A stretch of 56,973 nucleotides of DNA from a virus: positions 1 through 56,973 of IMG/VR virus record IMGVR_UViG_3300010354_002996; one strand, 5' to 3'. Under the pieces are notes generated by a model. It did no database searches, was not told the DNA's origin, and saw nothing but the letters and a program-made list of their open reading frames with translations. The first letter of the stretch is position 1, and each line of letters starts with the position of its first letter. Position numbers and translations under genes: made by a program. Shown here in pieces: positions 1 to 7,171 of the stretch.

Positions 1-618
1 CCAAGTTGTGATGATGAAAGAAAATTATACAACTATGATATCAAGCAGGATTGTGCTGTAGGTGAAATTAAAGTAGAAACACCAGAAGGATTTGTTGTTC
101 TTAATCAGCCATTTACTGCGACCACTGTATATTCTGCATCACAAACACCAACACCTCCTGTTAGAATTAAACCAGACATTCGTGCTATCAACAATAACAT
201 GTTACTTGATACTCCTGATAGTATCGCATCTGTTCTTGCGAGAATCAAAAAAGAAGAAGATAAAAAGAAATATGCAATCATTGAAATGTCAGAAGATGAA
301 GCAAAGGTTGCCTCTGATAACTCGAAGAAAAGAATAACAGTAGAACAAATAGCACTTATTAATTCTGTTAAATTGAAAGTGTCACCAGATGCTATTGTTC
401 TTTCTGATTGTTCAGTGTTCAATGTATGTTGGAATGAACGTGGATTAAATCGCTATCTTAAAGTAGATGAAAAATCTAAAAGCACTATCTACATCGGTAT
501 CAATGAAAGACAAGATAATGCAACATATACGATATCACAAAATTCATCAGAACCAGAAATCAAAATAACTGGAACTGGTAATCAAAATAGAATAACAATA
601 AAGCAGGTGGATAGATGA
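1..618 (+). CDS. 5'-truncated protein with curlin-like C-terminal motif
   Basis: The frame is open from the first base of the window, so the true start lies upstream and at least 205 residues are present. I do not recognise a family. The visible part has a Pro/Thr-rich stretch (TPTPPV, about residues 47-52), a charged Lys/Glu-rich middle, and a C-terminus reading GTGNQNRITIKQ. That tail resembles one strand-turn unit of curlin repeats (G-N-Q-N-x-I-x-I-x-Q). Its stop codon overlaps the ATG of the curlin-repeat gene (ATGA at 615-618), so the two are translationally coupled. It may be a minor curlin subunit or an assembly partner by analogy with csg operons, but I see no CsgE, CsgF or CsgG signature. 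Function unknown. Confidence 0.75.
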   Translation, partial: PSCDDERKLYNYDIKQDCAVGEIKVETPEGFVVLNQPFTATTVYSASQTPTPPVRIKPDIRAINNNMLLDTPDSIASVLARIKKEEDKKKYAIIEMSEDEAKVASDNSKKRITVEQIALINSVKLKVSPDAIVLSDCSVFNVCWNERGLNRYLKVDEKSKSTIYIGINERQDNATYTISQNSSEPEIKITGTGNQNRITIKQVDR

Positions 619-2009
619 AAAAACTTATTGCAGTCTTTCTTGCTTTATTTGTTACTGTAGCGTATGCTGAAGACCTTGGCGGCAACTTCGGTTTTGAAAA
701 CGGTAATCTAACTGGATGGATTATCAGTAATGGTGGTTCATTTAAGTCAGCCACGAGTTGGAGTTCTGATGGTAGTGGTGTTAGTGTTACTAATGGTATA
801 ACGAACTATAGTCCTGGTGGTGGTAACACATGGAATGTTACTGGTTATGGTTCTTATATGGCCAGTATTCAAGCTGGTTCTGGCTCTCCAACATTTGATT
901 CTTCGACTGCATCTTTAGGTCTAACAGGAACAGAAAATACTGCGATCAAAAACTTCTTGACAGCACAGGGTGGCAATTCAAATCCAACTAATGCTTCATG
1001 GATGAAAAGGAATGTTACACTAGAAGCTGGTAAAACATATACGATAGCATGGCAATATCTATCTACAGATTATGTTCCATTCAATGATGGATCGATGATT
1101 ACATTAACACACGCAACGAATTCTGGTATTATTCCTACACTGAACAATGAACAAAAAAGATATGCTCTACTTGGATTTACGAATCCAGGAACTGGTAACT
1201 ATTCAACAGGCAGCTATGCATCTACTGGTTGGCAGTTGGCAATATTTACTGTTCCAGAGAACGGCGAATACTCATTAGGATTTGCTTCATTTAATCTCGG
1301 CGATACTGCTTTGAGTCCTATTCTATTAGTAGATCAGATACAAGGCACAACTACATTGAATGGAACAAACTTTGATCCTATCGCACCAAATGCTGGTTCT
1401 ACTGCACCGACTACACCAACACAACCGCCAGCTCCATCCTATGCTAGTTCTATAACAACACAACAACAGAACAGAGTTAACACTTGGTTGAATCGTGGTA
1501 ATAACTCAAGTGGCGTTTATATAGATCAGATCGGCAATTATAATAACATAACAGTTCTACAGAAAAATCATAAAGATAACTATATCAAATATCAAGGCAC
1601 AGGAAATAACAATAATATAAACATAATACAGAAAACGGATAATGGAACTGGTGCTGGTCATTATCTTGAGTTGGGTAGTATAGGTAATCAGAACACCATT
1701 AATCTTACACAGGATAATAATGGCGGTAAGAAGATGTTTGTTGATAACAATGGGTCTGGTAACAACATTAATGTTACACAGAAGAATGGTGGTCAACATT
1801 ATCTTGATTTAGGATTAACTGGTAACGGTCATTCTGCTACCATTGTTCAAGAAGGTTCTGGCAACCATGCTGCCACGATACGCCTAAATAATTCTGGCGG
1901 TTCATCTAATTTGAATCTTAGTCAATCTGGAACTACCAATCAAGTATATTCAATCGAACAAACATGCACAAATCCAGCTGGATGTAGTGTATCGGTGACA
2001 CAACAATGA
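615..2009 (+). CDS. Secreted curlin-repeat (amyloid-like) protein
   Basis: 464 residues. A clear signal peptide (MKKLIAVFLALFVTVAYA, predicted cleavage after Ala18) sends it out of the cytoplasm. Residues about 20-260 form a Gly/Ser/Thr-rich beta domain opening with GFENGNLTGW, a motif seen in carbohydrate-binding-like and anchor-type extracellular domains. A Pro/Thr linker (about 261-278) leads to residues 295-464, a run of curlin-type repeats of about 20-25 residues: DQIGNYNNITVLQ, GTGNNNNINIIQ, GSIGNQNTINLTQ, GSGNNINVTQ, GSGNHAATI and more. The Q-x-G-x-x-N-x-x-x-I-x-Q periodicity is that of CsgA/CsgB. A Cys pair lies at the extreme C-terminus (CTNPAGC). The gene is coupled by ATGA overlaps to its upstream neighbour and to the cyclase downstream. 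Curli-related clusters are reported, as I recall, in pelagimyophages; function there is unclear. Confidence 0.8.
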   Translation: MKKLIAVFLALFVTVAYAEDLGGNFGFENGNLTGWIISNGGSFKSATSWSSDGSGVSVTNGITNYSPGGGNTWNVTGYGSYMASIQAGSGSPTFDSSTASLGLTGTENTAIKNFLTAQGGNSNPTNASWMKRNVTLEAGKTYTIAWQYLSTDYVPFNDGSMITLTHATNSGIIPTLNNEQKRYALLGFTNPGTGNYSTGSYASTGWQLAIFTVPENGEYSLGFASFNLGDTALSPILLVDQIQGTTTLNGTNFDPIAPNAGSTAPTTPTQPPAPSYASSITTQQQNRVNTWLNRGNNSSGVYIDQIGNYNNITVLQKNHKDNYIKYQGTGNNNNINIIQKTDNGTGAGHYLELGSIGNQNTINLTQDNNGGKKMFVDNNGSGNNINVTQKNGGQHYLDLGLTGNGHSATIVQEGSGNHAATIRLNNSGGSSNLNLSQSGTTNQVYSIEQTCTNPAGCSVSVTQQ

Positions 2010-4051
2010 AGAAACTAGTCGCATTTATTATTCTTGCATTATTCGTATTCTTGAAGGTGATGGATTATTCACCTGTTGAAATATTGCGACTAAAGACGTT
2101 TGACTATTTGCTAACAAGCAAAACGCCAGTCAAATCAGACAATGTTGTTATTGTTTCTATTGATGAAAAATCAATAAAAGAAAAAGGTCAATGGCCATGG
2201 TCACGCAAAGATATTGCTGAGACCATGGCGTCTTTGTTCAAGCAGGGCGCAGGAATAGTTGTATTCCCTGTGCTTATGTCTGAAAAAGATAGAATGGGCA
2301 CTGATGAAATCCTTTCTGAGTTTCTGACGAAACAGAAGGGCGTTGTTATATCACAAACGCCAACAACTCAGAAAGGAAATGGAAATGCAGTTGTTCGTGG
2401 ATATTCAGCTATTGGTGGCGACGTTCTACCTTACATTGCTAGGTGGAATAGTGTTATCGGTCCTCTACCCGATTTTGGTAAGAATGCTTCGGGCGTCGGG
2501 ATGGCAGCAACCATTCCTGAAAGGGACGGCGTTGTACGCCGCATCCCTATGCTTGTGGCTATTGGCGAGTCTATATATCCCTCGATGGTTTTGGAATCTA
2601 TACGTGTCGCTGTAGGATCACCATCGTTTCAAATTAAATCTACAGACGCAGGAATAGAAGCAGTCAGAGTCCGTGGATTCAAACCTCTGACGACTGATTC
2701 TAACGGTAGAATATGGCTAGACTGGAACTATCAATTCAATAAGATATCACATACAGATATTGGTAAGACTGATCTTAAAGGTAAGATAGTAATTCTTGGA
2801 TTGGAAGTAGAAGGTGTTGGCGGAATTATTGCTACACCATTAGGATCGAAATGGTCTCATGAAATACAGGCAATTGGAATCGAATCGGCGATACAAGGTA
2901 AGACTCCAGTTCGCTTTGCATTCGCTAATCTTCTTGAAGCAATGAGTATTGCTATTATTGGTATTGCGGTGATCTTACTTACACCGATACTATCACCCGT
3001 CGTAACATACTTATTATATCCCATATTTGTTGGTTTGTCAAGTCTTTTTTCTTACTATATGTTCAAAGATTATGGACAACTATGGGATGTCAGTTTCCTG
3101 ATTGTATCGTTCACTATCGTGTTCGGATACATGGTCATACTAAAGTTCCTCAAAGAACTGTTTCTCAAACTACAGATCAAGAAACAGTTTGGCACTTATC
3201 TGTCTCCTGCATTAGTTGAGAAGTTGCAGAAGAACCCAGACTTACTTAAACTAGGAGGAGAAACCCGTGAGCTGTCAATTATGTTTACGGATGTTCGTGG
3301 TTTTACTGCTATTTCTGAGCACTATGGTGATAATGTGCAAGGTCTTACGCAAATAATGAATCGCTACATGACGGCGATGACGGAGAAGATTATTAAGAAT
3401 GAAGGCACATTAGATAAGTATATTGGTGATGCTCAGATGGCTTTCTGGAACGCTCCATTAGATAATCCAAGACATGCTAGAGACGCAGTTAAAACAGCAT
3501 TGGAGATGTTAGATGATCTGGATTCTTTTAATAAGGAGATCGCCTCTGATGGTGTTCCTCCTTTTGGAATGGGCATTGGTATTAATACTGGCTCTGTTGT
3601 GGTGGGTAATATGGGGTCAACACAACGTTTCGATTATACATGTTTGGGCGATTCTGTCAACTTGGCTTCGAGGCTAGAAGGTCAGTCAAAGAATTATGGT
3701 GTTCGTTTGGTTATCGGCGAAGAAACTGCTAAACAAATAATGAACGATTTCCATGTCATAAAACTTGATGTGATAGCAGTTAAAGGTAAAAAGATTGGCG
3801 TCGGAATATATACAATAATATCAGCTGATGACATTATGCCCGTATATCATGCTACACATAAAGACTTTAGAAAATTCTATGAAAAAGGTGATTGGAATCA
3901 AGCGTTAGAATTCCTAAAAGTATTGAATAGCAATCGTGTATTCAATGGAGTTCTCAAAGAATATTATGAAATGATGGAAGAAAGAATATTAGAATATAAA
4001 GCCAATCCACCTAAAGATTGGGATGGAACATATCGTGCAACTAGTAAATAA
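2006..4051 (+). CDS. CHASE2-domain class III adenylate/guanylate cyclase
   Basis: 681 residues with the full bacterial CHASE2-cyclase layout. There is an N-terminal membrane anchor (about residues 5-20) and a periplasmic CHASE2 sensor (about 24-300, with VVIVSIDEKSI and GQWPWSR motifs). Three membrane segments follow (about 308-328, 331-351, 362-382), then a cytoplasmic cyclase domain (about 420-605). Catalytic residues appear complete: metal Asp429 in FTDVRGFT and Asp475 in DKYIGDA, base-recognition Lys471 and Asp543/Thr545 in FDYTCLGDSVN, and transition-state Asn552 and Arg556 in NLASR. The Lys plus Asp pair favours ATP, hence cAMP, over GTP. A C-terminal helical tail (610-681) resembles a TPR-like pair. 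The ATG overlaps the stop of the curlin-repeat gene (ATGA), so both come from one transcript. Assignment is secure; a signalling role in infection is inferred. Confidence 0.93.
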   Translation: MKKLVAFIILALFVFLKVMDYSPVEILRLKTFDYLLTSKTPVKSDNVVIVSIDEKSIKEKGQWPWSRKDIAETMASLFKQGAGIVVFPVLMSEKDRMGTDEILSEFLTKQKGVVISQTPTTQKGNGNAVVRGYSAIGGDVLPYIARWNSVIGPLPDFGKNASGVGMAATIPERDGVVRRIPMLVAIGESIYPSMVLESIRVAVGSPSFQIKSTDAGIEAVRVRGFKPLTTDSNGRIWLDWNYQFNKISHTDIGKTDLKGKIVILGLEVEGVGGIIATPLGSKWSHEIQAIGIESAIQGKTPVRFAFANLLEAMSIAIIGIAVILLTPILSPVVTYLLYPIFVGLSSLFSYYMFKDYGQLWDVSFLIVSFTIVFGYMVILKFLKELFLKLQIKKQFGTYLSPALVEKLQKNPDLLKLGGETRELSIMFTDVRGFTAISEHYGDNVQGLTQIMNRYMTAMTEKIIKNEGTLDKYIGDAQMAFWNAPLDNPRHARDAVKTALEMLDDLDSFNKEIASDGVPPFGMGIGINTGSVVVGNMGSTQRFDYTCLGDSVNLASRLEGQSKNYGVRLVIGEETAKQIMNDFHVIKLDVIAVKGKKIGVGIYTIISADDIMPVYHATHKDFRKFYEKGDWNQALEFLKVLNSNRVFNGVLKEYYEMMEERILEYKANPPKDWDGTYRATSK

Positions 4052-4061
4052 TATTCTTTAT

Positions 4062-4406
4062 CTATTTGCTTTTCTTTGTGCTATCTTCGCTGGGCTTTTG
4101 CTCTGGTATAGCTTTGGTCCCCTTCTCATCATTGATAACAAAGTCATGAGCTTTTTGTGTTAGTTCTTCGTGTTCCATCTTACGAAGTTGAAGAACTATA
4201 TTCACTTTTTGATTCAAACGAATGAGATCATTATCAAGCATACGAATACGATCAATGAGAGCAATTAGAGTTTTATTAGCTTCAGACAATACTGGTTTGA
4301 TTTCTTTTGTTGCCCACACCCAAACGAAATATACGAAATAACCAAGACCAACTGCTGCTACAATAGGAAACCCATACTTACTTATTAATTCTGCGATATT
4401 GCCCAT
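4062..4406 (-). CDS. Small holin-like membrane protein
   Basis: 114 residues. One N-terminal membrane segment (YGFPIVAAVGLGYFVYFVWVWA, about residues 11-32) is followed by a predicted coiled coil (about 38-80, heptad-like Leu/Ile) and a charged Lys/Glu/Ser tail. The layout of a GFPI-containing membrane helix plus cytoplasmic coiled coil recalls the BhlA/UviB holin-like family. A paralogue-like protein with the same GFPI-A-AA signature lies two genes upstream at 4604-4891. The gene converges on the cyclase and is the last of three overlapping genes behind a minus-strand late promoter, suiting a lysis or membrane role late in infection. Holin function is inferred, not shown. Confidence 0.7.
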   Translation of the reverse strand: MGNIAELISKYGFPIVAAVGLGYFVYFVWVWATKEIKPVLSEANKTLIALIDRIRMLDNDLIRLNQKVNIVLQLRKMEHEELTQKAHDFVINDEKGTKAIPEQKPSEDSTKKSK

Positions 4407-4632
4407 CTTTAATCTCTACTCTTCTTAATGCGGCTCTACCATCATTCAGTTCAACTGCTTCAAAAAAAGTGCCTGGTTTAAATGGTAATTGTTTGTTTAT
4501 TCTCTGATTAGGATTCGGTGTGAAAATCAATTCCTCATCAAATATAACTATATCCGATCCAATCGTTATAGTATATCCGAGATGAGGCATAGCATGTTTA
4601 TAATCAGTCTCGTCTCGCGTCGTTTTTGCCAT
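4378..4632 (-). CDS. Small uncharacterised protein between two holin-like genes
   Basis: About 84 residues starting MAKTTRDETDYKHAMPHLGY. An in-frame ATG eight codons earlier (4656) would lengthen the overlap with the upstream gene, so I chose 4632, which has a weak AGAG Shine-Dalgarno just before it. Soluble, beta-rich and mostly polar, with no signal peptide, membrane segment or motif I recognise. It overlaps both flanking holin-like genes by about 29 bases, so all three are probably translated as a unit. It might be a regulator or partner of the membrane proteins, but this rests on position alone. Confidence 0.6.
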   Translation of the reverse strand: MAKTTRDETDYKHAMPHLGYTITIGSDIVIFDEELIFTPNPNQRINKQLPFKPGTFFEAVELNDGRAALRRVEIKDGQYRRINK

Positions 4633-4891
4633 CTGCTCTAGCCAATCTATCAACATCGGGTTTTACGCCCATTGCGTTCGAAACCAAAGTATCAATACGG
4701 ATAACGTCATGATTCATCGTTTTCACACGATTATCGAGGGCAGTAATGATTCCGCTCAGACCTTGCACGGAACTCATTACTCCAGCCAGTATAAATTTCA
4801 TTGTGAGGAAGATAAAGTATCCACCAGCAATTGCTGCTGCTATTGGGAAGCCGACGTCTGAAATCAGCTTGAATGCACTATTCACGTCCAT
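4604..4891 (-). CDS. Small holin-like membrane protein (paralogue)
   Basis: 95 residues: MDVNSAFKLISDVGFPIAAA, then a membrane segment (about residues 13-38) and a short helical region with Asp/Asn/Arg periodicity (ALDNRVKTMNHDVIRID). The GFPIAAA signature and the following D-x-x-I-R-x-D/N helix match the protein at 4062-4406, suggesting the pair arose by duplication. First gene of the minus-strand trio; a TATAAATA late promoter lies 29 bases upstream of its ATG. BhlA/UviB-like holin or antiholin roles are plausible. No endolysin gene adjoins it; the nearest peptidoglycan hydrolase is the virion protein at 14374-16938. Confidence 0.72.
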   Translation of the reverse strand: MDVNSAFKLISDVGFPIAAAIAGGYFIFLTMKFILAGVMSSVQGLSGIITALDNRVKTMNHDVIRIDTLVSNAMGVKPDVDRLARADGKNDARRD

Positions 4892-4920
4892 GGTTGTTTT
4901 CCTTTCCTTCTTTTCACAGT

Positions 4921-4928
4921 TATTTATA
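4921..4928 (-). promoter_or_regulatory. T4-type late promoter TATAAATA
   Basis: The minus strand reads TATAAATA, the exact T4 late consensus, 29 bases upstream of the ATG of the holin-like gene that begins at 4891. No -35 element is expected for this promoter class. It implies that the three overlapping minus-strand genes are late genes. Confidence 0.75.
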
Positions 4929-4961
4929 TTTCAACCAAACGCTAAATAAGGATATAAGATT

Positions 4962-5195
4962 ATGCCAACATATACGTTTCATAACACCAAAACTGATGAA
5001 TACCATGAGGATTTCATGACGATTTCCTCCATGGAAGAGTATCTCGCGAAAAATCCTCATATCAATATGGTTCCTGCCGCACCGATGATCGTATCGGGTG
5101 TTGCTTCTGGACGCAACAAACCAGATAGTGGTTTCCGCGATCTACTCAAAACCATCAAGAAAAATAGCCCTCGTTCAACAATCAACACATTCTAG
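4962..5195 (+). CDS. Small FmdB-like conserved phage protein lacking zinc ligands
   Basis: 77 residues. The opening MPTYTFHNTKTDEYHEDFM has the shape of the FmdB-type N-terminal domain (MPxYxFxC...), but it contains no cysteine, so no zinc ribbon can form. The remainder (MEEYLAKNPHINMVPAAPMIVSG, then SGFRDLLKTIKKNSP) matches the pattern I associate with a small conserved protein of marine T4-like phages. An AAGGAT Shine-Dalgarno sits 8 bases before the ATG. Function unknown; it lies directly upstream of phoH in the same orientation. Confidence 0.75.
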   Translation: MPTYTFHNTKTDEYHEDFMTISSMEEYLAKNPHINMVPAAPMIVSGVASGRNKPDSGFRDLLKTIKKNSPRSTINTF

Positions 5196-5271
5196 GAGGT
5201 TCCAAACGGCACAGCATCGTTCCATTCGTCGTCATGTTACTTACAGTAATCACAAAAAACGGAGCAATCAA

Positions 5272-6045
5272 ATGATTCCGAACAAAGTAACCGAACTCTT
5301 GAACGAACGAACCATAATCGAAGAGGCAGATCGATATTTGTCTCGCCGAGAACGGAAACAACTCAAAAAGAAAAAACCTAAGTCTGTTGCCCTTCCTCAT
5401 TTATCGTGGATACAACCACAAACTCCCGCTCAGCAAAAAGTATTTGATGCATTTCAGCAAGACAAGAATCTAATCCTGCATGGTGTAGCTGGTACTGGTA
5501 AAACCTTTATCGCTATGTTCCTTGCATTAGAAGCAATTCTCACTGGCGACGCGCCTATGCCTATCGTGGTTATTCGTAGCGTCGTTCCGACAAGAGATAT
5601 CGGTTTTCTACCAGGCAAAGCCGACCAAAAAGCAGCAGTGTATGAAGCGCCATACGCTGGCATCATTTCAGAATTAGTAGATAAACCCTATGACTGGATG
5701 AAGCAGAACGGATATATTGAATTTCATACAACTTCATTTCTGCGTGGCACAACATTCCGTGATAGTATCATAATCATTGATGAATGTCAGAACATGAGTG
5801 ATCAGGAAATCCATACTATCATGACTCGTGTTGGTGAAGGTTGTCGTGTTATTCTTTGTGGCGATTTTGCTCAGAAAGATTATATGAAAGAAGGCAGCGG
5901 TATGCCTAATCTATTGAAAGTGGCTGGTCGTATGAAGTCTTTCGAAATTGTAAAGTTCAATAAAGAAGATGTTGTTCGATCTGGTTTCGTTCGTGAGTAT
6001 ATCCTAACTCGTACAGCACTTGACGAAGCGGGATTAATAACGTAA
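5272..6045 (+). CDS. phoH: PhoH-like P-loop ATPase
   Basis: 257 residues from the ATG at 5272, which has a GGAG Shine-Dalgarno 7 bases upstream. The frame stays open back to 5098, but the extra residues overlap the previous gene and look non-coding. Walker A GVAGTGKT is at about residues 71-78 and Walker B IIIIDECQN at about 167-175, with the PhoH-family TPAQQKVFDAF and CGDFAQKDY motifs. PhoH proteins are predicted ATPase/helicase or RNA-associated enzymes and are common in marine phages. The family is sometimes linked to phosphate stress in hosts, but no Pho box is evident here. An N-terminal Lys/Arg-rich stretch (RRERKQLKKKKPK) may bind nucleic acid. Confidence 0.93.
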   Translation: MIPNKVTELLNERTIIEEADRYLSRRERKQLKKKKPKSVALPHLSWIQPQTPAQQKVFDAFQQDKNLILHGVAGTGKTFIAMFLALEAILTGDAPMPIVVIRSVVPTRDIGFLPGKADQKAAVYEAPYAGIISELVDKPYDWMKQNGYIEFHTTSFLRGTTFRDSIIIIDECQNMSDQEIHTIMTRVGEGCRVILCGDFAQKDYMKEGSGMPNLLKVAGRMKSFEIVKFNKEDVVRSGFVREYILTRTALDEAGLIT

Positions 6046-6048
6046 AAT
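6020..6048 (+). promoter_or_regulatory. Probable sigma-70-like promoter before the exonuclease gene
   Basis: TTGACG at 6020-6025 and TAAAAT at 6043-6048 are separated by 17 bases. The element overlaps the last codons of phoH and would start transcription about 6055, just upstream of the exonuclease ATG at 6067. It resembles the host-type promoters before the tmRNA and gp32. Confidence 0.5.
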
Positions 6049-6066
6049 AAACACCTATATAATGGT

Positions 6067-6756
6067 ATGAGAATGCGATTTGATTATTCACCACATATTG
6101 ATTTGCCTAAAGCAAAACAAATCAATTCACCAGCGGGACGTCGTTATCAAACTCCCGCTGGTAGTCTTTATCCTTCCATAACAACTGTTCTTGGTGATCA
6201 GCCAGAAAAGAAACGTTCGCTCGCGGAATGGCGCGCTCGCGTAGGCGCGGAAAAGGCACAGGCAATATCTACGCAAGCAGCACGGCGCGGAACTAATCTT
6301 CACAATCTCATGGAAAAGTATATCCTTGGCGATGACGTTGATCCTAAAACAGTTCTTCCTTCAACTATCGCGCATTTCAAACCAGTAAGAAAATGTGTTG
6401 ACAAAAACCTTCAGCTGGTATATACTACTGAAACTTCAATGTATTCTGATTTGCTACGAATAGCAGGAACTGCTGATTTGATCTGCGAATGGGACGGCGA
6501 AGTTACGGTGGTTGATTTCAAGACTTCGCGAACTATGAAAACGCGCGAAATGATTCACGACTACTTCCTGCAAGCAACCGCATACACAATCATGTTCGAA
6601 GAACATACGGGAATCGAAACCTATAATATCGCTATCTTAATGGTCACGGATGAAGGCGAGTTTCAGGAGTTCCGCGGTCATCGAAATGATTATGTGGCGG
6701 ATTTGTTGAATGTTCGTAATGAATATGAAAAAAGAGTCTTGACAAATACACTCTAA
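6067..6756 (+). CDS. PD-(D/E)XK-family exonuclease
   Basis: 229 residues, or 227 from the ATG at 6073. The RecB-like nuclease core is visible: GTADLI with Asp138, VVDFKTS with Asp150 and Lys152, and the downstream Q-A-T-A-Y motif that often follows in Cas4/RecB-type enzymes. The N-terminal part contains YPSITTVLG and the helix RRGTNLHNLMEKY, both typical of this group. Similar genes in T4-like marine phages are annotated as exonucleases acting in DNA processing or host-DNA degradation. It follows phoH by 21 bases, has its own predicted promoter, and precedes the tmRNA. Confidence 0.85.
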   Translation: MRMRFDYSPHIDLPKAKQINSPAGRRYQTPAGSLYPSITTVLGDQPEKKRSLAEWRARVGAEKAQAISTQAARRGTNLHNLMEKYILGDDVDPKTVLPSTIAHFKPVRKCVDKNLQLVYTTETSMYSDLLRIAGTADLICEWDGEVTVVDFKTSRTMKTREMIHDYFLQATAYTIMFEEHTGIETYNIAILMVTDEGEFQEFRGHRNDYVADLLNVRNEYEKRVLTNTL

Positions 6757-6765
6757 TGATATAAT
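6739..6765 (+). promoter_or_regulatory. Strong sigma-70-like promoter for the tmRNA
   Basis: A perfect TTGACA (6739-6744) and a perfect TATAAT (6760-6765) with a short 15-base spacer straddle the 3' end of the exonuclease gene. Transcription would begin about 6772, immediately before the acceptor piece of the tmRNA. Both hexamers match consensus, so host RNA polymerase should read it without phage factors. Confidence 0.7.
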
Positions 6766-6778
6766 ATAAATATATTGT

Positions 6779-7130
6779 TATCGTTGAAGTTGACGATAGA
6801 CGGATCGGACGTGGGGGCAGTACCCACCGCCTCCACCATGGATGCATCGTTCTCAAACCTGCTTAGGAAAAGCACCCGAGAACATAGCGCTCACTGTTTT
6901 GGTCGGGAAACCATCTACGGTGCATCTTTGATGGGGGCGAAATAGGATCGACGGACGTTGATGCGGAGATGGAGATAACGGGATGATCGCCTCATAGATC
7001 AAAAACCATAGGTGCCAACGATAATGTTGCTCCTCGTTACGCTCTAGCAGCCTAACATGAGTTTTCGGTGGGTTTGACTTGGAAACAGAATAAACCCACC
7101 AACTTATGCGCCTGAGGGAGAGGCGTGCGC
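6779..7130 (+). ncRNA. ssrA: Circularly permuted two-piece tmRNA
   Basis: The acceptor piece comes first and ends in CGCCTCCACCA (6828-6838), with a 5-bp T stem (6811-6815/6823-6827) and a 7-base loop GGCAGTA. A 94-base intervening segment (6839-6932) follows, whose ends pair (GATGCA 6841-6846 with TGCATC 6921-6926). The coding piece begins GGGGGCG at 6933. That 5' end pairs with CGCCTCC in a perfect 7-bp acceptor stem including the G3-U pair that marks alanine tRNAs. The tag frame at 7014-7055 reads ANDNVAPRYALAA then stop. Downstream helices include 7067-7075 with 7092-7100. The permuted order is the alphaproteobacterial form, processed into two RNAs that with SmpB rescue stalled ribosomes. 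Outer ends are approximate; I could not resolve helix P2. Confidence 0.93.
7014..7055 (+). other. tmRNA proteolysis-tag reading frame
   Basis: The resume codon GCC is at 7014, the stop TAA at 7053-7055, and the encoded tag is ANDNVAPRYALAA. The AND(N) start and the ALAA end match known ssrA tags, and AANDN-type tags are characteristic of alphaproteobacteria. The C-terminal LAA is the ClpXP/ClpAP recognition signal. The upstream TAGGT corresponds to the conserved TAGTC that positions the ribosome. Confidence 0.93.
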
Positions 7131-7171
7131 TAAACAAAATATCCCCTCACCTTTTAGAGGATGAAAGCAAG

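Noticed and set aside
1-618. CsgG, CsgE or CsgF identity for the truncated first gene
   Set aside because: Only the short C-terminal GNQNRITIKQ pattern is curli-like; none of the csg accessory signatures is visible.
2343-2615. A 90-residue, strongly hydrophobic reading frame inside the cyclase gene
   Set aside because: It lies in another frame of a clearly coding CHASE2 region, has no convincing Shine-Dalgarno, and its hydrophobicity follows from the codons of the real gene.
5098-5271. N-terminal extension of PhoH upstream of 5272
   Set aside because: It overlaps the preceding gene, has unusual residues and no motif, whereas the ATG at 5272 has GGAG at the right distance.
5234-5275. A 13-codon leader frame whose stop overlaps the phoH ATG
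   Set aside because: The nearby AGGAGG is too far upstream to serve it and there is no attenuator structure; too short to support.
6853-7137. A 94-residue frame on the minus strand over the tmRNA
   Set aside because: The region is fully explained as a structured RNA; the frame has no family resemblance.
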